Shown piece after piece: positions 43,001-54,700 of a stretch of DNA of 60,000 nt (position 1 is the first letter of the stretch; each line of letters starts with the position of its first letter). A model generated the notes under the pieces. The model saw only the letters and a program-made list of their open reading frames with translations. It was not told where the DNA came from and ran no database searches. The translations under genes and the position numbers were made by a program. Origin of the DNA: Tubiluchus corallicola (Eukaryota > Priapulida > Priapulimorpha > Priapulimorphida > Tubiluchidae); the NCBI GenBank assembly GCA_030141605.1, contig JAQGDQ010000041.1, forward strand, positions 312,001 to 372,000. The letters run 5' to 3'.

Positions 43001-45060
43001 TCAGAGCGAAATATGCAGCATTGTCTGACAAGATTTCTGCAGTAGCACGACCATTTTCTCCACTATCCAAATCAGATATTGTAAGTTTAGCTACAAAAGA
43101 ACCGATTGGAGCTCCTTCAGAAATGTATGCTATACCGTCACCAGCAGACAGTAAATCAATGTTAATCACAGGCACTTTATCGTTAATGTCCACAACCTTG
43201 ACCTTGACCAATGTAACACCAGTCAATGGAAATGGACCTTGGTCAGTTGCATCAATATATATGTTGTACGCATCCTTTTTTTCATAATCAACATCTCCAA
43301 TGACAAATAGTTCACCAGTCTCAGGGTCGACATCAAATGCTTCCCTAACTGCTTTTTCATTGCGAGAAGACAATTTGTACGTAATTTTGCCATTTGGTCC
43401 ATAATCTGGGTCTACAGCCTTAACTTGCAATATAGTAGTAGATGGTGCTATGTGTTCAACAATTTCGCGCTGATACTTAAGTTGTTCAAACGCTGGAGCA
43501 TTATCATTTGAGTCAGTAATATCGATATTTACACTAACCGATCCACTACGTCTCGGGATGCCATGATCGGACGCTATCACTTTTAGCTGCAATAAATAAA
43601 AAAGGTACTTTTATTACCAATAACTGGAAAATAAACCATGCGTACATCCACACAGATTAGGGAATGTATAAAACGCTGCAGGTTGTCAAAAAATAAGTTT
43701 TTAAATCATAAGTTAGACCATTTAAACACATTTATTTTAATGACGTCATAATCAGGAAGAAACAAACACACATTGTTCAACAACAATTTTTATAGATTTG
43801 TTAATTAATTAATCAATAAGTGTGAACAAAGCCTTTTGTGAATATTAACCAATAAAGTTTTATTCTCAGAACTGTCTTTTCCGGATTATTAACATAACCA
43901 CTTCCCCCATTTTCAAAAATTTTGGATTGTCAGTGCTAGATGGCGCCAAGCTATTAGAGCCCATACTATAATTTTTAAGGGAAACAGGAACACAGTTGCA
44001 ACAGCATACAGGCAGTTGCTTACTTTCATTTTATATACTTGCAAAGAGTATGTATTATGTAGGTAGACGATATATGACAGTATTACTAAAAAAAAACTAG
44101 CATAACTACGCAAAATACAAATGAAATTCTTTTATTATGGTATTTAAAGATAATTGTTTGTTACTTTGAAGTGATTAATTATGATAAGTGTTTCAAGTTT
44201 TCCATTAAACACAAATATGCAAAAAAGAAAAAACATTATTGCATTAGCCTAAATGTACTTTACATTATTTTTATCTCATAATTATAAAGCTCATAAAAGA
44301 CATAATAAATAATAAGTTTGCCTTTGGACGCCTTGAACATTTACTTTTAATAAAGTATCAACGCACAATCTATACTGGGAAAATTTGTTGTATTGAATAA
44401 TGGAATTTATTTTATTGTGTCATAACAACCCACCTTTTGAGACTGGCCAGCCTCTCGGTCCAGCGATTTCTGTACAACTAATGCAACTATTTGCTCCCCA
44501 AAAGCATCAGAAGTCACCTTCAAAGCAAAATCACCCCCTGTTGGTTTCAACTCGTACTCTTGCACAGAGTTATGTAATATGTCCTCATCCAGCGCTGGTT
44601 CCAACAGCACCGTATGCCCTATAGGCGCGTTTTCGGGCACTTGTAAATTCAGAGGATTTATAGGAAAATATGGGTCATGATCATTTACATCCATAATTTC
44701 AACTTTAGCACGCACAATTTCAAAGTATTGCAAAGGTGTCACGGCTATATCAAAACTATATACACAGTTTAACTTGTGACCACACATTTCTTCCCTGTCG
44801 ATTACAGTAGCCGTGGTAATGTTACCCGCAGAATCAATGTGAAAGTACTGAGTTTTGTTAGCAGACGATAAAATATTGAATTTGATGTTGTTTACACTAG
44901 CTGGTATATTTACAACTTCGCGCACGTTTGTGACTATAGTTCCCGCTGGTTGCTCTTCGTAGACAGAAGCTAGTAACTCAGCACCGTCGGCGTATTTTAG
45001 TAAAATACACAGTAATAGAAATGCGTTGATAAGAAGTCTACAAGCTAGAGACAGTTTCAT
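37087..45060 (-). CDS. Delta-1-like protocadherin (seven cadherin repeats)
   Basis: Six coding exons on the minus strand: 44434-45060, 41418-43586, 40866-41015, 40245-40423, 39214-39233 (20-nt microexon) and 37087-37583; 1213 aa. Single-pass adhesion molecule mediating calcium-dependent cell contacts. A signal peptide (CRLLINAFLLLCILL) precedes seven EC repeats whose calcium-linker motifs are DVNDHDP (124-130), DSNDNAP (234-240), DINDKVP (342-348), DENDNAP (454-460), DENDNSP (558-564) and DTNDNVP (661-667); EC7 lacks a terminal one. The TM helix is at about 802-826 (ITLILIMAGISAFLIIAVVI), followed by a ~385-residue cytoplasmic tail rich in Ser/Pro. Seven ECs is the delta-1 (PCDH1/7/9/11) number, but I did not find the vertebrate RRVTF tail motif, so orthology is open. 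EC2 to the TM lie in one 2.17-kb exon. An acceptor at 45092-45093, 31 nt before the ATG, points to a 5' UTR intron. Confidence 0.97.
37726..38204. mobile_element. TIR element in protocadherin intron 5
   Basis: The left end TAGTGGTGTAGCCAGAG and the reverse complement of the right end, CAGTGGCGTAGCTGGGGGG, form terminal inverted repeats of about 14 bp. The CAGTGGCGTAGC terminus is a pattern I associate with widespread animal DNA transposons. No transposase frame; a C10+ homopolymer sits by the right end (38180-38191). Target-site duplication unclear. Confidence 0.6.
39214..39233 (-). other. 20-nt microexon of the protocadherin tail
   Basis: Bounded by ATGCAG| and |gtgagt on the minus strand. 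It takes phase from AG| (exon 4) and hands G| to exon 6, encoding the centre of R-SIGSPS-A (residues 1042-1049). Without it, exon 4 (long donor) and exon 6 are out of frame. Confidence 0.85.
39893..40079. mobile_element. pogo/Tigger-type MITE in protocadherin intron 4
   Basis: Ends CAGGCAAACCTCTTTATA and (complement of the right end) CAGTCAAACCTCGTTATAAC form 18-bp terminal inverted repeats typical of pogo-like elements. TA follows the right end; the left flank reads AA, probably a mutated TA. About 187 bp, noncoding. Confidence 0.8.
43587..44433 (-). other. Protocadherin intron 1 (within EC2)
   Basis: 847-nt intron splitting EC2 directly after LDREAGQSQK. It contains the second CTCF-core-like 10-mer (43937-43946). 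No other gene is seen. Confidence 0.8.
43937..43946 (+). promoter_or_regulatory. TAGATGGCGC, CTCF-core-like site 2
   Basis: Context GTGCTAGATGGCGCC fits the core AGRKGGCRS and the S and Y positions just upstream. Located in protocadherin intron 1. Confidence 0.4.
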
Positions 45061-45090
45061 TTTGATGCGCTGCGACTTTGGTTGCCTGTA

Positions 45091-45930
45091 CCTGAAATGA
45101 AAATATATAAAGTAATATAAAGAAACAGCCAGTGTAGATACTAATCAAATAAACACACGAACGGAACCAGAAAGTCTGAAAAATTCGCTGAGACCGTGCT
45201 CGCACCTCAGCTGGACTAAAGCAGTGGTTTTGAACTTTTGACAGTGATTTGCATAAGCAAAGATCATTAATTAATTATAGCAAGGAGCTGTGTGATCTAG
45301 TAGCCTAAAACACTGTAACTGAAATAAAAAACTTGTTTGATTTTTTCACCTTACCTTCGTTTCGGTTGAACATGTTTCAAAAATTAATTTTAAAGAGACT
45401 ATCAAACAAGAGCACTATTATTATTATTATAAACTAATTAACGATCAAAATTAGTTTTTCAAGTTGATTATTGTTACAAATTCCATTCTTGACATTTCTA
45501 TGCACATTGATTTTTTTTAAAGTAAAAACAAAAATAGACATAGAAAATTTAAATTCTTTTTCTCATTTTGTACATATCATCTGAGATATAATGTGTGAAC
45601 TGTTTGCCAAACAGAAAAAAACAGTAAATGTCAACACTTTTCCTATTAAAGCAAAATAATTAATAAACATGTGACAATAAATTTAGCAAAAATTAAGCTT
45701 TCTCAAAAAGTGCAAAACGAATCCGAATCTCAAATTACCTTCGTCGTATTCTATAATACCAACAAAGTAACGGGTTAAACTTCGAACACTGCACTCTTAT
45801 CATTTTAAAAACTAACCAAGTAAAGACTAATATTATAGCAGTTGCTATACACTAACAAAAAAAATGTGCAACCGAGCTGAAGTCTCAACATTAACTGTTA
45901 CGATATATCCTAGACCCTGCTTTCAGATAA
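45091..45930. other. Protocadherin 5' flank / 5' UTR intron
   Basis: AT-rich, no coding feature seen. A minus-strand acceptor (TTTCAG at 45092-45097) begins it, so at least part is probably 5' UTR intron. Confidence 0.5.
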
Positions 45931-45934
45931 CGAC

Positions 45935-45985
45935 TTTAGCGCATGCGCCTAACTAAGCGCAAATGCTCAATCAACCAATCAGCGC
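45935..45985. promoter_or_regulatory. CpG-rich promoter candidate (NRF1-like and CCAAT)
   Basis: The palindrome GCGCATGCGC (45939-45948) matches the NRF1 consensus and ACCAATCAGCG (45974-45984) the NF-Y CCAAT box, both in a locally CpG-rich patch. It lies 0.9 kb upstream of the protocadherin start codon. It could also serve a plus-strand transcript: an ATG at 46100 opens 16 codons into CAG|gttaga at 46147/46148, but no later exon was found. Confidence 0.4.
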
Positions 45986-46804
45986 ACGGTTACCGGTAAG
46001 CAACTCTTTAATGCCTGTTGGCTATTATTGACCCCCGGATTATACTGTCAAATCTCAAACAGTGGCTATTTCTGACCAGTCGACAGCACGCCAAGGACAA
46101 TGGGGAAGCGTTGGATAGCGCGAACGACAGGGAGCGAGACCAGCCAGGTTAGATCTGAGGTGATAAAGAGGTGTGCTACAAGTTCTTGATCGTTGCATGC
46201 TGAGACAGACGCAAAATCAAAAATGGAAGAAGTGAATTTATTAAAAATACCACCATAAAAACCACAAGCCATTAGGGCGAACGACAAACGTCACAAACAC
46301 TAAAACGCAAGGAAAATAATCACGACGTGTTTTTTTCTGTTTACTTATTTCTCCTGCCGATAATACTAGAAATGCTTCTCTTTAAATTTTCATATAGGAT
46401 TTTTTTTATTAATTGCTGTAAATTATGAACTAACGCGATTTCCTAGCTCCTAAATAAGAAGTGATGAATTTCGCAACATCTGTTGGCCAGTTGGAGTTTA
46501 GGGTAATTCTCACAATAGGATGAAAAATATTGTTCGCGTTCGTATATCTGTCGATCGGCCACTAGTCTTTCTGGTAATAAGTTTAATTTACTGGGCTAAA
46601 ATGCCGAAACCCTGATTGTAGATTCCTAACTTCACGGGGTAGTAGTTATTATGACCAATTGAACTGCAGCAATGTTTCGCAATTGTAATTATCAGACTTA
46701 GGAACTGATTTGAGCACAGCTTGACAGATAAGAATGACACCATGCCAGCGTTCACGGACAATAGATCAGCGCATTACGTAAGCTGAAGTGTGCAGAATCA
46801 ATCA

Positions 46805-46814
46805 GCGCCATCTA
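46805..46814 (-). promoter_or_regulatory. TAGATGGCGC, CTCF-core-like site 3
   Basis: Minus-strand copy, context CTCTAGATGGCGCTG, with S and Y positions upstream also fitting. Opposite orientation to sites 1 and 2. Confidence 0.4.
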
Positions 46815-48744
46815 GAGATACAACCAGAAGTCAGCAAATGCTCTTACATAACGTTAATAATTAGCAATACGAATGTCAAGAAACCAAATCTAGCTTCTTT
46901 GCGACAGCAAACAGTACAATAACAGAAAGAAGTTTGGGATGTTGCCACATTCATATTAATAAACACGATGCATTCAGTTTTACGATAGGTCAAAACGTAT
47001 CCCTTTGAAAAGCGAAAACCAATAATGTAACGTGGAAAAGAGGCAGTAAACACTGCAGCAGTAAATGGCTGAAATCCGCTGAATTCAAACTTCTCAAAAT
47101 TTGAAAATCAAAGAATCTCCAGGAACACTGAATTTTTCATGACGCATTTGATAGCTCGCTAATGGTTTATACGAAAAGCTGTTCAAAAACTGCACTTGCT
47201 TGAATGAAGTCCTTTCATTTTGAATTACTAATTTTTGTATAAATGCAAAATTTGATCAATTACTTATACTAAATACATCCTTATAAAGCTTTACAGTAAA
47301 ACGATATCAAGCATAAGACTTGTGTTAGAATGAAATCGAAACACATGTATGAAACGATAAATGTGACTGTCAATTGAAGTGAAACAATCATCAGCTGTAG
47401 TGCCTTTGCTTTCTTCATCTACCAGCTTTTGTTATCCATAAGAATAAGAAGCAGCAGATGTATAGAAAGTGAGAGAAAGCAGTTTCCTATCAGATTCAGA
47501 CGATCTTTGATCTTGATCAACATTCTCCAGCTAGCCACAAAGTTAAGAGCAATGAGCAACAATTACTGCATTTATCACCTGGCCCAATCACAGACAGCTG
47601 CATATACAAGCGATAAATACAAGATAGTGTTTCTAAGTCAATATTGTTAAGGATGAACATGCGTGCCAAGAAAACAATAACACATAGAAGGTAATAAAGT
47701 AATATTCAACGATTCTAACGAAGGATATACAGGTACATTCGGCAAATCTACCTAGACACTAAAGTAGTACCGCTGATCATGTTTACTGCACTGCCATTAT
47801 CGTAATTTTCTACAAATTATGCATTAAATCTATAGAAACGATTGGATTTTTGATGAAATGCAAGAAAAGGGAGTACGAAAGTAGCCATAAAACGTAATTA
47901 TTGATGCAAATCATTTTCCAGGCAAAACTTAAACACAATTAATAGTCAATCTTTCATAACGTTCAATTGAATTCGCGCAATATTTGCTCTTAAATGGAGC
48001 CTTGCGCCATGATTTTAAATTAAAAGACAAAACAAACAAAACGTAATAAATTCTTGAAAATAATTTACGAAATCTACATTGCACTTTAATAGTGACTCAC
48101 CCGTGTTTACTAGCAAAAGCATCGTATTCTTAACTTCATATATTTCTGGACAGTTTACAAACTATCACTACTTTAATCTTTCCACAAATGCCCAACATTG
48201 CCAGAATTTCAAAAACGAGTTAAAATGTGTGAACACATGCACACTTTTCGACAGATAAGCCAATATTGGCCCTGCAAGAGAACCAAAACAGCAAGTCAGT
48301 CAGGCGCAGCATAAGACATAAAACAAAGCATTGTTACCCAGGCAGACTACTGGGCTGTGCATTGGGCATAAGTGTTAAAACATTTGACAGATCATAATGT
48401 GGACAGTTGATGATAAAGCAACAATAGATGGACCTTCATGGGTAATACAAACAACACTGATGCCTGTTTTATAGACAATTTAGATGCACAATAGTAAGAG
48501 CTTTTGACACCTACGCAAAACTGTAAATGACGAACATGGGTGTATCACATGTCTCAATAGCGCCCAGATGGGCCCATAAAATGGTTAATTTCTAGTCTGA
48601 TTTCAGGTATAGCTGACAAGTGGTATATAGTGTACCCATGGTTTTTACAAGGAAGCTAAAATGAAACTAAAGAAAACATTTCGAAGCATTACGTTAAGTG
48701 GCGAAAGAATTCAACCTACGTATCTCTTATATTAATATTCTTGG

Positions 48745-48787
48745 TATATATATATATTTATTTATTTATTTATTTATATATATATAA
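48745..48787. repeat. (TA)n(TTTA)n(TA)n simple repeat
   Basis: TA dinucleotides, five ATTT units, then TA dinucleotides; near-palindromic at the ends. Confidence 0.9.
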
Positions 48788-51700
48788 GATTCGAGGCTAC
48801 AGCCCGGACGAGGGCACCATTTGCGGCGATCTATATATCATTCAAAAATTAAAATTGCCATTAATAACTAGATATTAAAAGGCAGAAGATTTAAAAGCAC
48901 AATTTTTAAATCGGTTATAATTTTTTGGCCTTTTGGGCGACTAGTAAAAATGACAAAGAAGTCACGATTTTGTAAATTTTCAACTAGCAATGACAGCACT
49001 ATGACAGCAATTTTAAATCATGAAAGTAAAACTTTTCCGTGAAATTTACTCATAGGTGCACGGTCCTACAAATTTTACATTTACATTAGCGTTTTTATAA
49101 CTACTATAAACTACAATAATTCATCAAAATCTGTCCATACCAACCCCAGTTTCTTCTCTAATTGGAAGAAACCTCTCGCTAAAAAATAACTAACTGTCAC
49201 AGAATCATTTATTTCATGTAAGTTACGCGTCGGCTGGACATGCTTACTTTATAAGTTATACGTCACAGGTTCGGATCTTCCCGTATCCGTTTAACAAATA
49301 CATTCAGGATGTCTATTGTCTCTGAAGAGATTACGGCTGTGAAAATCACCACAATGTGATTGCTAAATTACAAGAAAAGTAGAGGAGAGTGGACTAGATA
49401 CTATCCCCAGGGTTTAACCTGAGCGGATATGTCCACTTAAAGTGACATTAAAGAATACAGCGACGGTGCTAAGACTCACACCCAATACAAAGTGAAGCAG
49501 TCATTTTTTCGAAGTTCATAGTTTTCAGGCTATGTCGCTTTTCCAACATTTTAGCTTGAAAACGGGGTTGGAATTTAACCAAAACATTTTCTTTAGTCTT
49601 TACAGTCTGGAAAACGTTTACCACAACAAAATATTAACCTAAAATGAAAAAACTAAAACTAAACTTTTCAAAAAATACCATAAATTAAAAACGGCAAAGG
49701 TGCGGCGTTTTACTTCAATATGCCTACTTAATATAATAATTTCCTTTGTAATTGTTTTTTGTCCTTACAGCTTTCTCAAAGTTGCTTTTGTATAATGTAA
49801 GCAATACAGTATTTTCCAGCTGGTTGATTTTTCGCTGTTCCACATTTTAAATAATAATTCTAAATTTTTGGCACCATACAAAGTCGTACGTATGCTCCGT
49901 GGAGTTCATTTATCTTATGTTTTTTAAATTTTTCTTTCTTGCTCTGCTGTATACGAAAACACGGGGTGTTTTTACGGCAGCTTTGACTACAACAGCTATT
50001 AGTTCTATCGACAGCTTTTTCGCGAAATTACAAGCTGCGCAAATCAAACGAGCAAATATAAATACACCGCAATAACAACATACAAATCTTTTCAGCAAAC
50101 ACCAGAAGAAATGTAGCGCATTATTGCAGAAAAGTCAAAAAGTGTAAAAATGCAAAGAACTCGTTGAAAACTAACAAAGACTGAACAATTCCGACCATAG
50201 AAAGGCCCTTGATGATGGATTATACAAGTAACGAATGCAGAGCCAATAGAAACGTTTCATAACGTTTTCTCCAAATGAGTAGTAGCGTGGGAGTAGAGTA
50301 GGTTTTTTCTACGACAAAGAATAAGTAAACGGTAATAAAGTTATACAAATAAATGAGCGTGTTTCAGTGGCTAACTCATAACTTTATAGCCTCTAGGTCA
50401 AAGCGAAAAAACACTGCACTGCGGTATGACATACACTTGAAATCTGAGAATGAGAGCTAGGGAGAGGTGAAGAGCAAAAACGTGTTGCAGAAATTACTTC
50501 AGAAGCTGGTAATTTCCAGATCTAACCGAGAGCACTTTCTATATTATCTTTTAAAGATTACAAAGGATTACAAAGGAGTACTAAGTAAAAAGCATGAAAT
50601 ATTTGTCAATTCCCTCTAAAGGTGGATTTGAACATTTGTTCTCCAGATAGAATGTACCAATTTTCTGTTGCAGCAATTGAAATAGTTGCACAAAGAAGTA
50701 ATTTTATGGCACTGTATAAGTTATAAGGTGCACGATAAAAATGGAACAGGTAATAATGGCACAAATCGAAAAAAAAAGAAAAAATGTCACGCTTAAAAAA
50801 GTGGATGTCTGGGGGCTGTTATAACTCTTTGAAAAGTTACAAGATAGGGTAATTCTGTTTTTATTATTTCCACCAGGGCAGACAATTATGGGCTAGTTTC
50901 AGGTTCCACTTCGAGACATTCTTACAATTAAAACTGTGTAACGCTGTCTATACTATTTTGCTTATACAATTATATAGCCTTATAAGATAACTTAATATGT
51001 AAATACGTAAATTTGTTAATCTATTACCACGGCCAAATGGTTAAAGAAATGAAGACAAACACTATGTGGAACAGTCGTGCATTACTGGCTATAATTCTAT
51101 TTAATCAACAAAATATTTTGTGAGTCTTTTGCCCGCACATATAATACTTAAACAGATATACTGTTGTATGTTTATTTGTTTGTCTTTCTTTGTGTGTTTT
51201 TTATCTAAAGAATCAGACGAACATGTTTAGGATTGTTCGATTTTGGCGGATATCTGCTTCCTACTGAACGCATATTAGTTTTATTATAGAAATTATTTGC
51301 ATCAAAATAACTTACGTGCCATTTTTCCTGTGTCATGTCTACCTATGTCATTTTTGCCTGCATTCAAGCTATTGAGATTCAAATAAACTTGAAACGTTAT
51401 AGCTAAAAGGGCTAACTCTTAGACCGTTGGTACGACGATATGACAATGTTAGGGTCCTGTTATCGATTTTAGGGACTAATCCCGCCCAATTAAGCGTAAA
51501 ATGCAAAAATGAAGCAGTTACTTTAATGCAGATTATTGCGAACGACTGTGATCAAGAGCTGCTGTAAAGCGCTTACAAAGATGTTGAATACACACAAAAT
51601 CCACATTATATTCGCTTAAATTAAATCAGAAGTATTTCTATTATTAGTAGCAAACCCTACACCGATAATAGCATGGTATTCAATCTTGTTACAAGAAAAC

Positions 51701-54700
51701 AGTCGTCAGTAAGAAGAGAAAATGACATTTACTCAAGCAAGTGTATCTAATCGATCAAGTACAATCCACTCCATAATACTCCAGAGGCAACTAAAGTCTT
51801 ATACTAAATTCTCAGTATCGAACCCTATTACATTTTTCATATCAGCAAAAAGATCGATTTTGAATTTTCATCTATTCATTCACGTCGAGATGGCCAGCGT
51901 TTTATTCAACACCACTTCTGAATAAGAAGGCAGCGCGAAAATCAAAATCCCATTAAGGGTGGCTCCAAGACAAGGTTGCCAAGAAAAACCGAGATGATAA
52001 AGAATAAAGATAAAGCTGTACAGAAAATTCTATAATTATCATGATTACAACGTATAACTGCTCAAATATAGACCCTGCATTACCAGACCGACAAGGAACT
52101 AACAACGTTTTAACCAGAAACTTGTGAAAGTTATTAATCTCTAACAAGTATGCATGTTTCATTACTTCCAGGCTTCAAAATTTTTATCAAAAAGCGTCTC
52201 TGCAAACCCCAATTAGCAATTCTAAAAAATGAATTTTTAAGCACTCAAACTTGAGCCATTTTACCAAGTACCTTGTTAACAGTAATCTCCCACAACAAGA
52301 CACCCACCGATTAACTTGTACGGCCAATCTATCTTTTTTTCTTGTGTATAATTACAGACGCCAGATTAACTGCAGGGGATGCAGAAAAGTGAGCGGACCT
52401 AATTTCAATACAGACAAAAGAGTCAAGCGTCGAATGCTCGTCAAAGTCAGTCATATGAGAAACTTTGGAAGGTCAGATCAAGACTACATAGGAAGATGCG
52501 TGTCAGCAAAAATCTACAAAAACGGACGAAGTCAATAGGGAGTAACCGTTCTAATGACAAGGAGGGCCTGAAGAAGAATGGACAAAGACTGTAAATTGGA
52601 TCATCTTACGAATCCGCCAGCCAAGCCAGACAAAACTTGTTGCGGGTTTTGAAAAAATAATTTTAAAACTTACAATCTAAGTGTTGTTAAAACGTAGATC
52701 ATGTAAACATTTTTATGCTGCCAAAAGCTTATTAGACGCGGTATTAAACAATTTATTTTTGACAAGAGCGACATTCTACTATGTAATACGTTTGTCTCAA
52801 ATTATTAATATTGTTCTAGTTTTCAAAAATGGCGACCACACTGTTCGTACACATACCTCAAGTTTTTCTACGAGAATGTCATGTCACGCAGTCCTAGACC
52901 CAACTCTACTAGTGACTGCGTTTCAAGTTTGGGAAATAACAATCACTCAGAATCTCTTGAAGATTCGTGACCAAAACGTCAACTTCAGATTGTTGGTCAA
53001 TCAATTTGTCTCAATATTAGAACCATCTTGCACAAAGCGACTGATCTGAAGACGCGAAACTGCTCAAAACTTGAAAGATAATGAGCTTTGCAGTGTTAAA
53101 TCACTCTCAGTAAACAGAGCAATCGATTACATGTATGTACTTCATAATGTACAAGATATACTATAGGAGTTAGGCTCAGCCAGCAAGGCATATTTTATTG
53201 GAACTTGTGCTGAGGCTGGGGTAAATCACGCCCAAACCATTGTACGTAAAGATTATAAGTTACATAAAACAAGAAGATTCTAGTTTTTTTGCATGTACAA
53301 TTGTTGGTGAAAAATCGACACATTTCATATACTTTACTGTTTAAACTGAACGTCGCGCGTGCCACTAACAAAAACAGTTACGTTAATTGACCTCCTTGCA
53401 AATTAATACCCGCACTCCCAGAACAATGTAACTGATAACTTTCTACATGGCTAGCTAGCAAGAAAACGTTGTAATTATCAACTTTAGCATGATTAGCAGT
53501 TATCACGCTAATGCCACATAAAAAAGTCATTTATTATGGGGAACATGTTGCTTATGACGTACAAAATCTAATGCATTTCTACTCAAAATAAATAATTAAA
53601 GATGGCAGAATGCACGTGTATCTAGTACTCGCATTAGTAACGATAAAATTTCAACAACAATGGAAGGTTATCATAAAACATACAAGAATAATTTATACGA
53701 AATTAATTTATATACTCAATTGTGACAACAGTGGCGAATTTTAGGTAAATGTTCATCAGTGATTAATGACTCACCCACCGTAGTGCTTACTTGGCATGAT
53801 GTTGTCATTCGCTCAACGAACTGACATCTTCGACGTATGGCGTATGCCAATGTGGATAAGTCTTATACAAATTACAACTGAACAATACTCAACGTTAACT
53901 CTAGATAGCTTTCCAAAAATTATGCAGTCTGATTTATTGAGTAACAGTACGTTGTCTGAAGGCCAGCTTTCCTGTATTAGAAACACTGGAAATGACATGC
54001 AGAAACTTTGTGAAGAATTTTTCATCGATAATTTCCATGCTGTAAATCTTTTAAGCAAATAAACAGGCTTCAGCACTTGAGTAGCTAAATCAGTAGTTAC
54101 AGAACAACAAACCAATCGCCGATATAATCCCCTCTTTTTCCTTTACAAGGCGCAACAAAATTGAGTAAATTGACAGAGGAATATTTGATTTCTACACCAA
54201 TCGACGTCAGCAAATAACATAATTGTGTTTACTCATGGATTTAACTAACAATCTGGTTATGTGTTAGCCGTGGTTATTATGCCATGGAAGTTATAATAGA
54301 AAAAGAGAAAGTCAAATACAGACAGCTTAAATGTGATAATTAGAACTTCGTTCCAAGTAATGTAGCTATCTAATTTCAAAGAAGCGATTAAACGAACCAA
54401 AAAATAACCGCATATAAATAAAACGATTTTGTCTAAACCTAACAGCAGTATAGAAAACAAAATAGTTTTCACCAAAACTAGGCCAACTCGAAGCATGGGC
54501 GACATATGCTCTTACAAAAATGCTATGTGACCTTGACCCAGCAATCAAGGACAACTCCTGTAATTCTGGCAAATCAAATACAAACCCACGGTTACCAATC
54601 GTTCATTTTTGAAATATGCAGCAGATGAATGGACAACATCAAATATATTCTGCAAGGGCAATAAGCCATCCACAAACAACTCCTCAGTTGCAGTTAATTG

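Noticed and set aside
41629-43287. Plus-strand open frames of 94-121 codons
   Set aside because: They are antisense shadows of the protocadherin ectodomain exon.
46066-46287. Minus-strand frame of 73 codons in the CpG-rich patch
   Set aside because: Raised GC lengthens open frames; the translation has no recognisable domain, and the patch is better explained as promoter-proximal.
52251-53049. Open frames of 95 and 122 codons (52251-52538, 52681-53049)
   Set aside because: No family motifs or convincing splice context, and codon content resembles surrounding noncoding DNA.
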